A stretch of DNA of 62,000 nucleotides, taken from NCBI RefSeq assembly GCF_964340395.1, contig NC_135568.1, positions 22,501-84,500 on the forward strand. The letters run 5' to 3'. The notes beneath the pieces are model-generated. The model ran no database searches. It was not told where the DNA came from and saw only the letters and a list, made by a program, of their open reading frames with translations. Shown piece after piece: positions 12,501 to 24,396 of the stretch. The position numbers and the translations under genes were made by a program. The DNA comes from Glandiceps talaboti (taxonomy: Eukaryota > Hemichordata > Enteropneusta > Spengelidae). Within the stretch, counting starts at the first letter, position 1. Each line of letters begins with the position of its first letter.

Positions 12501-15500
12501 TTTTCCCCATAGGCTAACATGCTTAAAATAATGTAGAAAAAATTGAAATTCCAAAAACATATTTCCGCTAATCATTGTGACATGCAATTTATAACATTAG
12601 CCATTCTGATTAATAAGAGTAGTTCAAGACAAAAAAACCCGTAAATTTATATAGATAAATGCCTTTTACAAATAATGACAGTTTTCCACATGTTAACCTA
12701 ATGGCAAAAATAAAGTCAAACAAACATACTTCTACTAGCCATTGAGACATGTGATTTATAACATGAGTCAAGGATATTAATATACACCTATCCTGAAAAT
12801 TTGGTCAAAGAATACTTACAGGAAAAAAAATCTAAATTGAAAAGCAAAGACCGCCCTCAGTGGTAACGTTTATTTTGACATTTTGACAACTTAGAAAAAC
12901 ACTCATTTCTCATTATTTTTCGACCACATTTGGTGAGCAGGTACAATTTAGGGTACCTAACATTATATTGACGGCATTAAACCTAAATTCATTTCTCCTT
13001 GAATAATTTAACCGGTAGGGTTATGTATAAACATATTACCCACATTACAACCTTATGATGACATTTGACCCCCGAAATTTATTCAATCAATGCAAGTAAT
13101 TTTTATACATCTATCCTTAAGATTGGGTCAAAAAATTCAATCAGGAAGGTACAAAATTAGCCTGTTTTCAAATAAAATCGCGCCCCCTAGTGGCAATATT
13201 CAGGTAAAAAAGTACTCTTCTTTTGATGACTTTGGCAATGTTCAATACCCAACATGGGGCTTCACAAATGTACTTTATTGTTAATGTATCTTTATGAAAT
13301 TGTCAAGTTACATTGCCAACTGACTTATCTACCTGACACTGAAATTGGGGGTCAAAGGTCAAAGGTCAAAGTAATGAGAGCTAGTGCTCAATTTAGAACT
13401 TATATCATGAATTTTTTTTCACCATTTACAAATAGAAAATCATAATATCTATATAAAGTTATAAACTATATTTAGTACCAGAGCAGGGTATGTATTGGTT
13501 TTGATAGCAAAGTTATCAATGTAGAAAATAACATACATGTTAGTGTATACTTTTGACCACCACTGTACTACTAATAGTACTTTGTTTACAAAATGGCTTC
13601 CAATGGCAAGAGAGTTTGTCATGTCCTATCCAAAACAGAAATCACTTTGGTCCTAAGTCTATGCCTTGCTTAACAGTAAGAGTTCAAAGGTGACCACGCA
13701 AAATCCTTCAAAATCCCTGTACACTGTGAAATATGCAACAAAATTGGAAATAAGTGAACACTAGAATTTAGAAACCATATTTCTGCAAAAGACTCAGACA
13801 AGATATTAAGTGTCTGCTTCATGATCATTAACACGAGTAGTTCAGCACACACAAACTTGTGAAATTCCATTGAAATGTGCCTTTTAAAAATTAAAATTAC
13901 TTTTCCCCATAGGCTAACATGCTTAAAATAATGTAGAAAAAATTGAAATTCCAAAAACATATTTCCGCTAATCATTGTGACATGCAATTTATAAAATTAG
14001 CCATTCTGATTAATAAGAGTAGTTCAAGACAAAAAAAAACCTGTAAATTTATATAGATAAATGCCTTTTACAAATAATGACAGTTTTCCACATGTTAACC
14101 TAATGGCAAAAAAAAACAGTCAAACAAACACACTTCTACTAGCCATTGAGACATGTGATTTATAACATCAGTCAAGGATATTAATATACACCTATCCTGA
14201 AAATTTGGTCAAAGAATACTTACAGGAAAAAAAATCTAAATTGAAAAGCAAAGCCCGCCCTCAGTGGTAACGTTTATTTTGACATTTTGACAACTTAGAA
14301 AAACACTCATTTCTCATTATTTTTCGACCACATTTGGTGAGCAGGTACAATTTATGGTACCTAACATTATATTGACGGCATTAAACCTAAATTCATTTCT
14401 CCTTGAATAAATTAACCGGTAGGGTTATGTATAAACATATTACCCACATTACAACCTTATGATAACATTTGACCTCCAAAATATATTGAATCAATGCAAG
14501 TAATTTTTATACATCTATCTTTAAGATTGGGTCAAAAAATTCAATCAGGAAGGTACAAAATTAGCCTGTTTTCAAATAAAATCGCGCCCCCTAGTGGCAA
14601 TATTCAGGTAAAAAAGTACTCTTCTTTTGATGACTTTGGCAATGTTCAATACCCAACATGGGGCTTCACAAATGTACTTTATTGTTAATGTATCTTTATG
14701 AAATTGTCAAGTTACATTGCCAACTAACTTATCTACCTGACACTGAAATTGGGGGTCAAAGGTCAAAGGTCAAAGTAGTGAGAGCAAGTGCTCAATTTAG
14801 AACTTATATCATGAATTTTTTTTCACCATTTACAAATAGAAAATCATAATATCTATATAAAGTTATAAACTATATTTAATACCAGAGCAGGGTATGTATT
14901 GGTTTTGATAGCAAAGTTATCAATGTAGAAAATAACATATACATGTTAGTGTATACTTTTGACCACCACTGTACTACTAATAGTGCTTTGTTTACAAAAT
15001 GGCTTCCAATGGCAAGAGAGTTTGTCATGTCCTATCCAAAACAGAAATCACTTTGGTCCTAAGTCTATGCCTTGCTTAACAGTAAGAGTTCAAAGGTGAC
15101 CACGCAAAATCCTTCAAAATCCCTGTACACTGTGAAATATGCAACAAAATTGGAAATAAGTGAACACTAGAATTTAGAAACCATATTTCTGCAAAAGACT
15201 CAGACAAGATATTAAGTGTCTGCTTCATGATCATTAACACGAGTAGTTCAGCACACACAAACTTGTGAAATTCCATTGAAATGTGCCTTTTAAAAATTAA
15301 AATTACTTTTCCCCATAGGCTAACATGCTTAAAATAATGTAGAAAAAATTGAAATTCCAAAAACATATTTCCGCTAATCATTGTGACATGCAATTTATAA
15401 AATTAGCCATTCTGATTAATAAGAGTAGTTCAAGACAAAAAAACCCATAAATTTATATAGATAAATGTCTTTTACAAATAATGACAGTTTTCCACATGTT

Positions 15501-18500
15501 AACCTAATGGCAAAAAAAAACAGTCAAACAAACATACTTCTACTAGCCATTGAGACATGTGATTTATAACATAGGTCAAGGATATTAATATACACCTATC
15601 CTGAAAATTTGGTCAAAGAATACTTACAGGAAAAAAAAATCTAAATTGAAAAGCAAAGCCCGCCCTCAGTGGTAACGTTTATTTTGACATTTTGACAACT
15701 TAGAAAAACACTCATTTCTCATTATTTTTCGACCACATTTGGTGAGCAGGTACAATTTAGGGTACCTAACAACATATTGACGGCATTAAACCTAAATTCA
15801 TTTCTCCTTGAATAAATTAATCGGTTAGGGTTATGCATAAACATATTACCCACAATACAACCTTATGATGACATTTGACCCCCGAAATTTATTCAATCAA
15901 TGCAAGTAATTTTTATACATCTATCCTTAAGATTGGGTCAAAAAATTCAATCAGGAAGGTACAAAATTAGCCTGTTTTCAAATAAAATCGCGCCCCCTAG
16001 TGGCAATATTCAGGTAAAAAAGTACTCTTCTTTTGATGACTTTGGCAATGTTCAATACCCAACATGGGGCTTCACAAATGTACTTTATTGTTAATGTATC
16101 TTTATGAAATTGTCAAGTTACATTGCCAACTAACTTATCTACCTGACACTGAAATTGGGGGTCAAAGGTCAAAGGTCAAAGTAATGAGAGCTAGTGCTCA
16201 ATTTAGAACTTATATCATGAATTTTTTTTCACCATTTACAAATAGAAAATCATAATATCTATATAAAGTTATAAACTATATTTAGTACCAGAGCAGGGTA
16301 TGTATTGGTTTTGATAGCAAAGTTATCAATGTAGAAAATAACATACATGTTAGTGTATACTTTTGACCACCACTGTACTACTAATAGTACTTTGTTTACA
16401 AAATGGCTTCCAATGGCAAGAGAGTTTGTCATGTCCTATCCAAAACAGAAATCACTTTGGTCCTAAGTCTATGCCTTGCTTAACAGTAAGAGTTCAAAGG
16501 TGACCACGCAAAATCCTTCAAAATCCCTGTACACTGTGAACTATGCAACAAAATTGGAAATAAGTGAACACTAGAATTTAGAAACCATATTTCTGCAAAA
16601 GGCTCAGACAAGATATTAAGTGTCTGCTTCATGATCATTAACACGAGTAGTTCAGCACACACAAACTTGTGAAATTCCATTGAAATGTGCCTTTTAAACA
16701 TTAAAATTACTTTTCCCCATAGGCTAACATGCTTAAAATAATGTAGAAAAAATTGAAATTCCAAAAACATATTTCCGCTAATCATTGTGACATGCAATTT
16801 ATAACATTAGCCATTCTGATTAATAAGAGTAGTTCAAGGCAAAAAAACCTGTAAATTTATATAGATAAATGCCTTTTACAAATAATGACAGTTTTCCACA
16901 TGTTAACCTAATGGCAAAAAAAAACAGTCAAACAAACATACTTCTACTAGCCATTGAGACATGTGATTTATAACATCAGTCAAGGATATTAATATACACC
17001 TATCCTGAAAATTTGGTCAAAGAATACTTACAGGAAAAAAAATCTAAATTGAAAAGAAAAGCCCGCCCTCAGTGGTAACGTTTATTTTGACATTTTGACA
17101 ACTTAGAAAAACACTCATTTCTCATTATTTTTCGACCACATTTGGTGAGCAGGTACAATTTAGGGTACCTAACATTATATTGACAGCATTAAACCTAAAT
17201 TCATTTCTCCTTGAATAAATTAATCGGTAGGGTTATGTATAAACATATTACCCACATTACAACCTTATGATGACATTTGACCCCCGAAATTTATTCAACC
17301 AATGCAAGTAATTTTTATACATCTATCCTTAAGATTGGGTCAAAAAATTCAATCAGGAAGGTACAAAATTAGCCTGTTTTCAAATAAAATCGCGCCCCCT
17401 AGTGGTAATATTCAGGTAAAAAAGTACTCTTCTTTTGATGACTTTGGCAATGCTCAATACCCAACATGGGGCTTCACAAATGTACTTTATTGTTAATGTA
17501 TCTTTATGAAATTGTCAAGTTACATTGCCAACTAACTTATCTACCTGACACTGAAATTGGGGGTCAAAGGTCAAAGGTCAAAGTAATGAGAGCTAGTGCT
17601 CAATTTAGAACTTATATCATGAATTTTTTTCACCATTTACAAATAGAAAATCATAATATCTATATAAAGTTATAAACTATATTTAATACCAGAGCAGGGT
17701 ATGTATTGGTTTTGATAGCAAAGTTATCAATGTAGAAAATAACATATACATGTTAGTGTATACTTTTGACCACCACTGTACTACTAATAGTACTTTGTTT
17801 ACAAAATGGCTTCCAATGGCAAGAGAGTTTGTCATGTCCTATCCAAAACAGAAATCACTTTGGTCCTAAGTCTATGCCTTGCTTAACAGTAAGAGTTCAA
17901 AGGTGACCACGCAAAATCCTTCAAAATCCCTGTACACTGTGAAATATGCAACAAAATTGGAAATAAGTGAACACTAGAATTAAGAAACCATATTTCTGCA
18001 AAAGACTCAGACAAGATATTAAGTGTCTGCTTCATGATCATTAACACGAGTAGTTCAGCACACACAAACTTGTGAAATTCCATTGAAATGTGCCTTTTAA
18101 AAATTAAAATTACTATTCCCTATAGGCTAACATGGTTAAAATAATGTAGAAAAAATTGAAATTCCAAAAACATATTTCCGCTAATCATTGTGACATGCAA
18201 TTTATAACATTAGCCATTCTGATTAATAAGAGTAGTTCAAGACAAAAAAAACCGTAAATTTATATAGATAAATGCCTTTTACAAATAATGACAGTTTTCC
18301 ACATGTTAACCTAATGGCAAAAATAACAGTCAAACAAACATACTTCTACTAGCCATTGAGACATGTGATTTATAACATCAGTCAAGGATATTAATATACA
18401 CCTATCCTGAAAATTTGGTCAAAGAATACTTACAGGAAAAAAAATCTAAATTGAAAAGCAAAGCCCGCCCTCAGTGGTAACGTTTATTTTGACATTTTGA

Positions 18501-20577
18501 CAACTTAGAAAAACACTCATTTCTCATTATTTTTCGACCACATTTGGTGAGCAGGTACAATTTAGGGTACCTAACATTATATTGACGGCATTAAACCTAA
18601 ATTCATTTCTCCTTGAATAAATTAATCGGTAGGGTTATGTATAAACATATTACCCACATTACAACCTTATGATGACATTTGACCCCCGAAATTTATTCAA
18701 CCAATGCAAGTAATTTTTATACATCTATCCTTAAGATTGGGTCAAAAAATTCAATCAGGAAGGTACAAAATTAGCCTGTTTTCAAATAAAATCGCGCCCC
18801 CTAGTGGTAATATTCAGGTAAAAAAGTACTCTTCTTTTGATGACTTTGGCAATGCTCAATACCCAACATGGGGCTTCACAAATGTACTTTATTGTTAATG
18901 TATCTTTATGAAATTGTCAAGTTACATTGCCAACTAACTTATCTACCTGACACTGAAATTGGGGGTCAAAGGTCAAAGGTCAAAGTAATGAGAGCTAGTG
19001 CTCAATTTAGAACTTATATCATGAATTTTTTTTCACCATTTACAAATAGAAAATCATAATATCTATATAAAGTTATAAACTATATTTAATACCAGAGCAG
19101 GGTATGTATTGGTTTTGATAGCAAAGTTATCAATGTAGAAAATAACATATACATGTTAGTGTATACTTTTGACCACCACTGTACTACTAATAGTACTTTG
19201 TTTACAAAATGGCTTCCAATGGCAAGAGAGTTTGTCATGTCCTATCCAAAACAGAAATCACTTTGGTCCTAAGTCTATGCCTTGCTTAACAGTAAGAGTT
19301 CAAAGGTGACCACGCAAAATCCTTCAAAATCCCTGTACACTGTGAAATATGCAACAAAATTGGAAATAAGTGAACACTAGAATTTAGAAACCATATTTCT
19401 GCAAAAGACTCAGACAAGATATTAAGTGTCTGCTTCATGATCATTAACACGAGTAGTTCAGCACACAAAAACTTGTGAAATTCCATTGAAATGTGCCTTT
19501 TAAAAATTAAAATTACTTTTCCCCATAGGCTAACATGCTTAAAATAATGTAGAAAAATTTTGAAATTCCAAAAACATATTTCCGCTAATCATTGTGACAT
19601 GCAATTTATAACATTAGTCATTCTGATTAATAAGAGTAGTTCAAGACAAAAAAAAACCGTAAATTTATATAGATAAATGCCTTTTACAAATAATGACAGT
19701 TTTCCACATGTTAAGCTAATGGCAAAAATAAAGTCAAACAAACATACTTCTACTAGCCATTGAGACATGTGATTTATAACATCAGTCAAGGATATTAATA
19801 TACACCTATCCTGAAAATTTGGTCAAAGAATACTTACAGGAAAAAAAATCTAAATTGAAAAGCAAAGACCGCCCTCAGTGGTAACGTTTATTTTGACATT
19901 TTGACAACTTAGAAAAACACTCATTTCTCATTATTTTTCGACCACATTTGGTGAGCAGGTACAATTTAGGGTACCTAACAACATATTGACGGCATTAAAC
20001 CTAAATTCATTTCTCCTTGAATAAATTAATCGGTTAGGGTTATGCATAAACATATTACCCACAATACAACCTTATGATGACATTTGACCCCCGAAATTTA
20101 TTCAATCAATGCAAGTAATTTTTATACATCTATCCTTAAGATTGGGTCAAAAAATTCAATCAGGAAGGTACAAAATTAGCCTGTTTTCAAATAAAATCGC
20201 GCCCCCTAGTGGCAATATTCAGGTAAAAAAGTACTCTTCTTTTGATGACTTTGGCAATGTTCAATACCCAACATGGGGCTTCACAAATGTACTTTATTGT
20301 TAATGTATCTTTATGAAATTGTCAAGTTACATTGCCAACTGACTTATCTACCTGACACTGAAATTGGGGGTCAAAGGTCAAAGGTCAAAGTAATGAGAGC
20401 TAGTGCTCAATTTAGCACTTATTTCATGAATTTTTTTTCACCATTTACAAATAGAAAATCATAATATCCATATACAGTTATAAACTATATTTAATACCAG
20501 AGCCGGGAATGTATTGGTTTTGGCAGCAAAGTTATCAATGTAGAAAATACCATATACATGTTAGTGTATATGTGTTG

Positions 20578-21043
20578 TAACTTAAACTTTCAGGATAGGT
20601 CTATAATATGGTTGTATTGGTCAGGAAAAATCTCAAGGTCAAAGGTCACCATACACAGGTACTATCATTATATATGTAAACATATATATTCATACAAAAA
20701 ACTACAACTTTTGAGTAAATAGCATCAATGTTATTAGCTAATTACTTTGTTTTTAACTGTTCCCTAACCTCCCCTTTCAACTGCCAACTTCAATTTAAAT
20801 TATCAGGAGACTTCAGCTATGACTCAACATTTCTTCAGTTGACATATCCACGACATGGGTCAGGTCAGATACCTTCATTCTCATACTAAAAACCCATGGT
20901 TCGCCACACCAAAGAACAACTAACCCGACCTGAACTCTTGTCACCTATGACACCATGACATGCCAACATTTGATCTGACAGAAGTTGGCTCAACATAACC
21001 CCCATTGAGGTGCATCAGGCCATTAAACTCAATGCTTGTATAG
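20578..21043 (+). repeat. Dispersed repeat, copy 1, left part
   Basis: Starts directly after the satellite with AAACTTTCAGGATAGG and runs through AGGTCAAAGGTCACC, the ACAACTTTTGAGTAAATAGC region, and the CAGGAGACTTCAGCTATGA region. The same order of phrases occurs at 29930-30330 and, for the first part, at 23341-23505. It is interrupted at 21044 by the Harbinger-like insertion and resumes at 22642. Family unknown; no coding capacity seen. Confidence 0.8.
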
Positions 21044-22641
21044 TAAGGGGTGGATCATTTGATATCCTGGGGGGGGGGCTTGGAAGATTTCTTGTCTCTG
21101 TTTCTTTCATAAATGGTTTAAATATTACTTCATGTATGGGTTCAAACATAACTATACATAAAATTATACATATAATACATGTATTACCTAGCTAGCGCAC
21201 TAGTTACAGAACATGCCATGTAAGTGTTTGGCTGTTTCACAATCAGTGCTTCACTTATCTTGCACTTTGGGGCAAAAGTGAACTTGAAGGTTTTGTAATG
21301 GTAATCTTCATACTATTGGATAGTTTATAATAGAATTTAATCTAAATTGTTCTAGTCTCTTCAGTATGAATTTGTCAGAAGTGATTATATACTTCCTATT
21401 TCAGACACTACATGTATCGACACCACAACTCAAATTCAAGTTTCTATTGTACACTAGGTATGACCTCCTAAAGTGCTCTCACACATCAGTAACTTTACTA
21501 TGCATTCAATATCAATGCCCCTATACCAATGTTACAGGCCCACTTTTATAACATGGAAAACTTATTTAAAAAGGTTATATTTACATTAGCTTTTCGATGC
21601 TTGGCAATATATATCTCAGAGGCTATTAATAATCTAAAAATTGCCTAAATAGAAACAAAAAACTACAGATCTGGCAGGGGGGAACCCCTTGGACTCCATC
21701 ACCCCTGAGGCCACTCATTCGTTAAACCAACAATAAGATTCACCAAAATTGGTAAGAAAAACTTGAAAAGTTTCTAGGGGTGACCCCTAGGACCCCCCAT
21801 AAGAGGCAGACATGTCCAAGCCTCAAATCAAAGCTCTTCCCTCCACCTCTTACTGTCAAGATGCTATGAAACTTTATTTAAAAATGTTTCAACCATGTGT
21901 AGTTGCTTTTTACAATTGTTAGAGCTGTACGTCTTGTAAAGCTTGCAAATTATTGTCTGAAAGTGTCTGTTAATAGCCTGAAAATTGGCTTTAAGAGTAA
22001 AAATCCTCCAGGGCTTTTAGGGGGACACCCCCTAGAACCCCCCCCCCCCCCATTCATACACACTCACACAAGAGGTAGACATATTCCAGTCTCAAATTCT
22101 TCCCTCTACAGCTTACTGTCAGATGCTATGAAACTTTATTCAGGGGGTCAGTGACTTTTTGTTGGCCCAATGGGAAAAAAACACTGACACCCCCCCCCCT
22201 CCCCCCATCCCCCAAGCTGGAGAAACTGACCGGTCTATCTGAATGTCTGAGCTCACCAATCAAGTTTCAGATTTGTATTTTCAGTGTGTCATCCTACCAT
22301 GGCATAAAAACTGTCAATGATGTTTATTTAATTGAAAATCAAACATGTATGAAATATGTAGTTTTCTAAATAAAATCTGTGTGTGATAGAACAGCATCTT
22401 TTTACTCTCTGTATTACCCTGTGCGAAAACCAAACAGAAAATTGTGGCAACAAATGTAGGTGTTCAACATTGACGTAAAAAAAATCCAGATATCTCAAAG
22501 AAGCAAATAAAAAAAAGTTGCCAGCATAGGCGAAGGAGAAAAAAAATAATTCTCAGGCAAGCAGGTGGGGAAAAATAATGACCCTCCATCAATCTTCCAA
22601 GCCCCCCCCCCCCCCCAGGATATCGAGTGGTCTACCCCTAA
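21044..22641. mobile_element. PIF/Harbinger-like non-autonomous DNA transposon
   Basis: Terminal inverted repeats of about 45 bp, both beginning GGGGTRGA and continuing through GATATCC to a G-run and CTTGGAAGAT, lie at 21047-21088 and 22592-22638. TAA flanks both ends (21044-21046 and 22639-22641). A 3-bp TWA target duplication and G-rich termini are characteristic of PIF/Harbinger. The element interrupts a dispersed repeat whose uninterrupted relative at ~30.33 kb reads TATAGTTAGTGTCATTG across the point. Inside are two ~240-bp related segments (21780-21890 and 22018-22142) sharing CTTACTGTCA(A)GATGCTATGAAAC, and long C-runs. No transposase frame is visible. Confidence 0.72.
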
Positions 22642-22975
22642 GTGTCATCAATGACCCTTGACCTCGAATTTCAATATTCAAATAATGAATGCTATTATAT
22701 TTCTGCTCTGAATGTTTGGTCAAGAAAGACCACCGGGAAAAATCTGCCAGTTTTTTTTTAAAAATCCCTCCTTCAGTCGCCATCTTGGCGGTTCTTTCGT
22801 TTTTCCTATGGCTCTGGTATTGTATAGGAGTAAATCCCGAATTCACTTTGCTGTTGTAGTTTAACATGTTTTGACATGGGTTAAGCTGATTTGGCATGAC
22901 CTGACATAAGTCTACCTGACATTGACCAAACTGACCCCAGTTGACCCCTCGTGATGAACATCGAGTGTCAGGTTG
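22642..22975 (+). repeat. Dispersed repeat, copy 1, right part
   Basis: Continues the repeat split by the insertion: GTGTCATCAATGACC, the CCATCTTGGCGGTTC phrase near 22780, and the CATTGACCAAACTGA phrase near 22920. All recur in order at 30331-30690. The CCATCTTGGCGG phrase is strongly conserved between copies. Confidence 0.8.
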
Positions 22976-23279
22976 TTTTTTTCTATATATTGTTCACGCC
23001 TGTGCTCTTCTAGTAACATATTCTATACACAAACTATATATTTCCTGAAAGCAAATGATATGGGCTTTCCAAAAAATAAAGATTTAAAAGAATTGGTAAA
23101 ACTAGAAAAAGTATATAATAAAAATAAGAAAACTTATTGATTACAAATCATTACAAAACTTTCCATCAATGATGACTGATCACGTTAACATATATGTCAA
23201 CATATACCAACACATTAGCAACGTACATTTATCAAGATTTTTTCTAAACAGGACAAACGTCCATTTAAAAAAAATTGTA
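22976..23279. other. AT-rich spacer, nothing recognised
   Basis: Contains short A-runs and ACATATATGTCAACATATACC-like phrases. No coding or RNA signal was found. Confidence 0.5.
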
Positions 23280-23505
23280 AATCTGCCGATGGGGGCGCCA
23301 ACTTTGTCAAACACCCGCTATTTTTTGGTACTTTGAATCGGAATTTGTTGTTCAAACTTTCAGGATAGGGGTTCAATATTTGGTTGCATTGGTCAGTAAA
23401 AATCCCAAGGTCAAAGGTCACATACACAGGTACTATGGGTATATCTATAAACATATATATGCTTACAAAAAACTATAACTTTTGAGTAAATAGCATGCTT
23501 TCAAC
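23280..23505 (+). repeat. Dispersed repeat, copy 3 (partial)
   Basis: GGTACTTTGAATCGGAATTT, AAACTTTCAGGATAGG, AAGGTCAAAGGTCAC and AACTTTTGAGTAAATAGC follow in the same order as in the copies at 20.58 and 29.93 kb. Similarity ends after AAATAGCAT, so only the left part is present. It carries the same perfect DR1 of AGGTCA half-sites as the other copies. Confidence 0.8.
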
Positions 23506-23556
23506 AACTCTTTTCCTAACTTTTTATGCATACGACCTCTTCGTTGAACGAGAAAA

Positions 23557-23721
23557 GTGGTGGTGGTGGTGGTGGTGGTGGTGGTGGTGGTGGTGGTGGT
23601 GGTGGTGGTGGTGGTGGTGGTGGTGGTGGTGGTGGTGGTGGTGGAGGTGGTGGTGGTGGTGGTGGTGGTGGTGGTGGTGGTGGTGGTGGTGGTGGTGGTG
23701 GTGGTGGTGGTGGTGGTGGTG
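23557..23721. repeat. (TGG)n microsatellite, ~55 units
   Basis: Almost perfect TGG trinucleotides with a single GGAGG interruption near 23644. The all-W, all-G and all-V frames across it are repeat artefacts. Confidence 0.97.
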
Positions 23722-24396
23722 ACAGTGGTACTATTTCTTGGTCGCCTGCTTATAAGTAGAGCATCAGCCGTTGTGGGCGCTGTCTAATCTCCCTTTCCCC
23801 AAGGGGCAGGTAGGCTGATAAGCCCGGACCTATGACGACATTACAGTCTAGCTTACCAGATGACATTTCAATATTAGTATCAACTCGTTTTGCATATCAG
23901 AAAAGGCTTAACATTGTATGTAACTACAGTATGCAACTAAACCTCCCAACCTCAAAAAGTAGATTATTAGTTTTTAAAGCAACAACTTAGAGAATGCGAT
24001 CGCTCTAGCCTGAAATCCATACGGATTGGATTTTTTGCAGTCGTATTTCAAATCGAATGACTTGACTTGACTTGACGTGACCTGACTTATACTTGATATG
24101 ACAATTTAGAATACTGTAGTTTAAACTCATGTAGTTGGAAATAAGTACAAAATTAGCTAGTCAGGGTTAGGGTTAGGTTTAAATAACTAATAATAATCAA
24201 TATATGCTGAATTAACTTATTCGACTCATGACTTAACTCTTGATTCGACTGGACTCAACTTGACTCTTGACTTGGCTTAACTTAAATTTACGTGAACTTA
24301 CTTACCTGACATTGTCCTTGACCTACCTTTACTTGAATTTACTTGCGCTTGCCCTACCTTTAGTTGACTCTTGACTTGACCTGACATGACAATTTA
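23722..24396. other. Degenerate CTTGA-rich stretch with an interstitial telomeric motif
   Basis: From about 24055 to 24390 the sequence is built of imperfect (A)CTTGA and CCTGA phrases. Within it AGGGTTAGGGTTAGGTT (24163-24179) is a short interstitial TTAGGG tract of about 2.5 units. The phrase TGACAATTTAGAATACTG (24101-24118) is the apparent unoccupied paralogue of the site of the next element. No gene seen. Confidence 0.6.

Larger units (their letters stand above)
3188..20570 (+). repeat. Subtelomeric 1.4-kb satellite array, 12 full monomers plus 1 partial
   Basis: Head-to-tail monomers, taking the CGGTTAGGG or CGGTAGGG motif as phase mark, start at 3195, 4601, 6004, 7407, 8810, 10212, 11613, 13013, 14417, 15822, 17225, 18627 and 20031, with periods of 1400-1406 bp. 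The last monomer stops at 20570. Monomers are nearly identical by eye, differing by scattered substitutions and A-run indels. Two edge variants exist: GGTTAGGGTTATGC (monomers 1-6, 10, 13) and GGTAGGGTTATGT (7-9, 11, 12). Each monomer also holds an older internal duplication: ATTAACACGAGTAGTTCAGC plus about 100 bp is repeated in diverged form as ATTAATAAGAGTAGTTCAAG about 175 bp further on. No conserved gene is visible. Confidence 0.97.

Noticed and set aside
3855-19486. Recurrent 105-residue minus-strand open frame (and 64- and 63-residue plus-strand frames) in each satellite monomer
   Set aside because: They recur only because the monomer recurs. In monomers 11 and 12 the 105-residue frame is shortened by ordinary substitutions, and there is no domain, signal or codon bias that suggests a protein.
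23495-23787. Poly-W, poly-G and poly-V frames
   Set aside because: Trinucleotide TGG repeat read in three frames.
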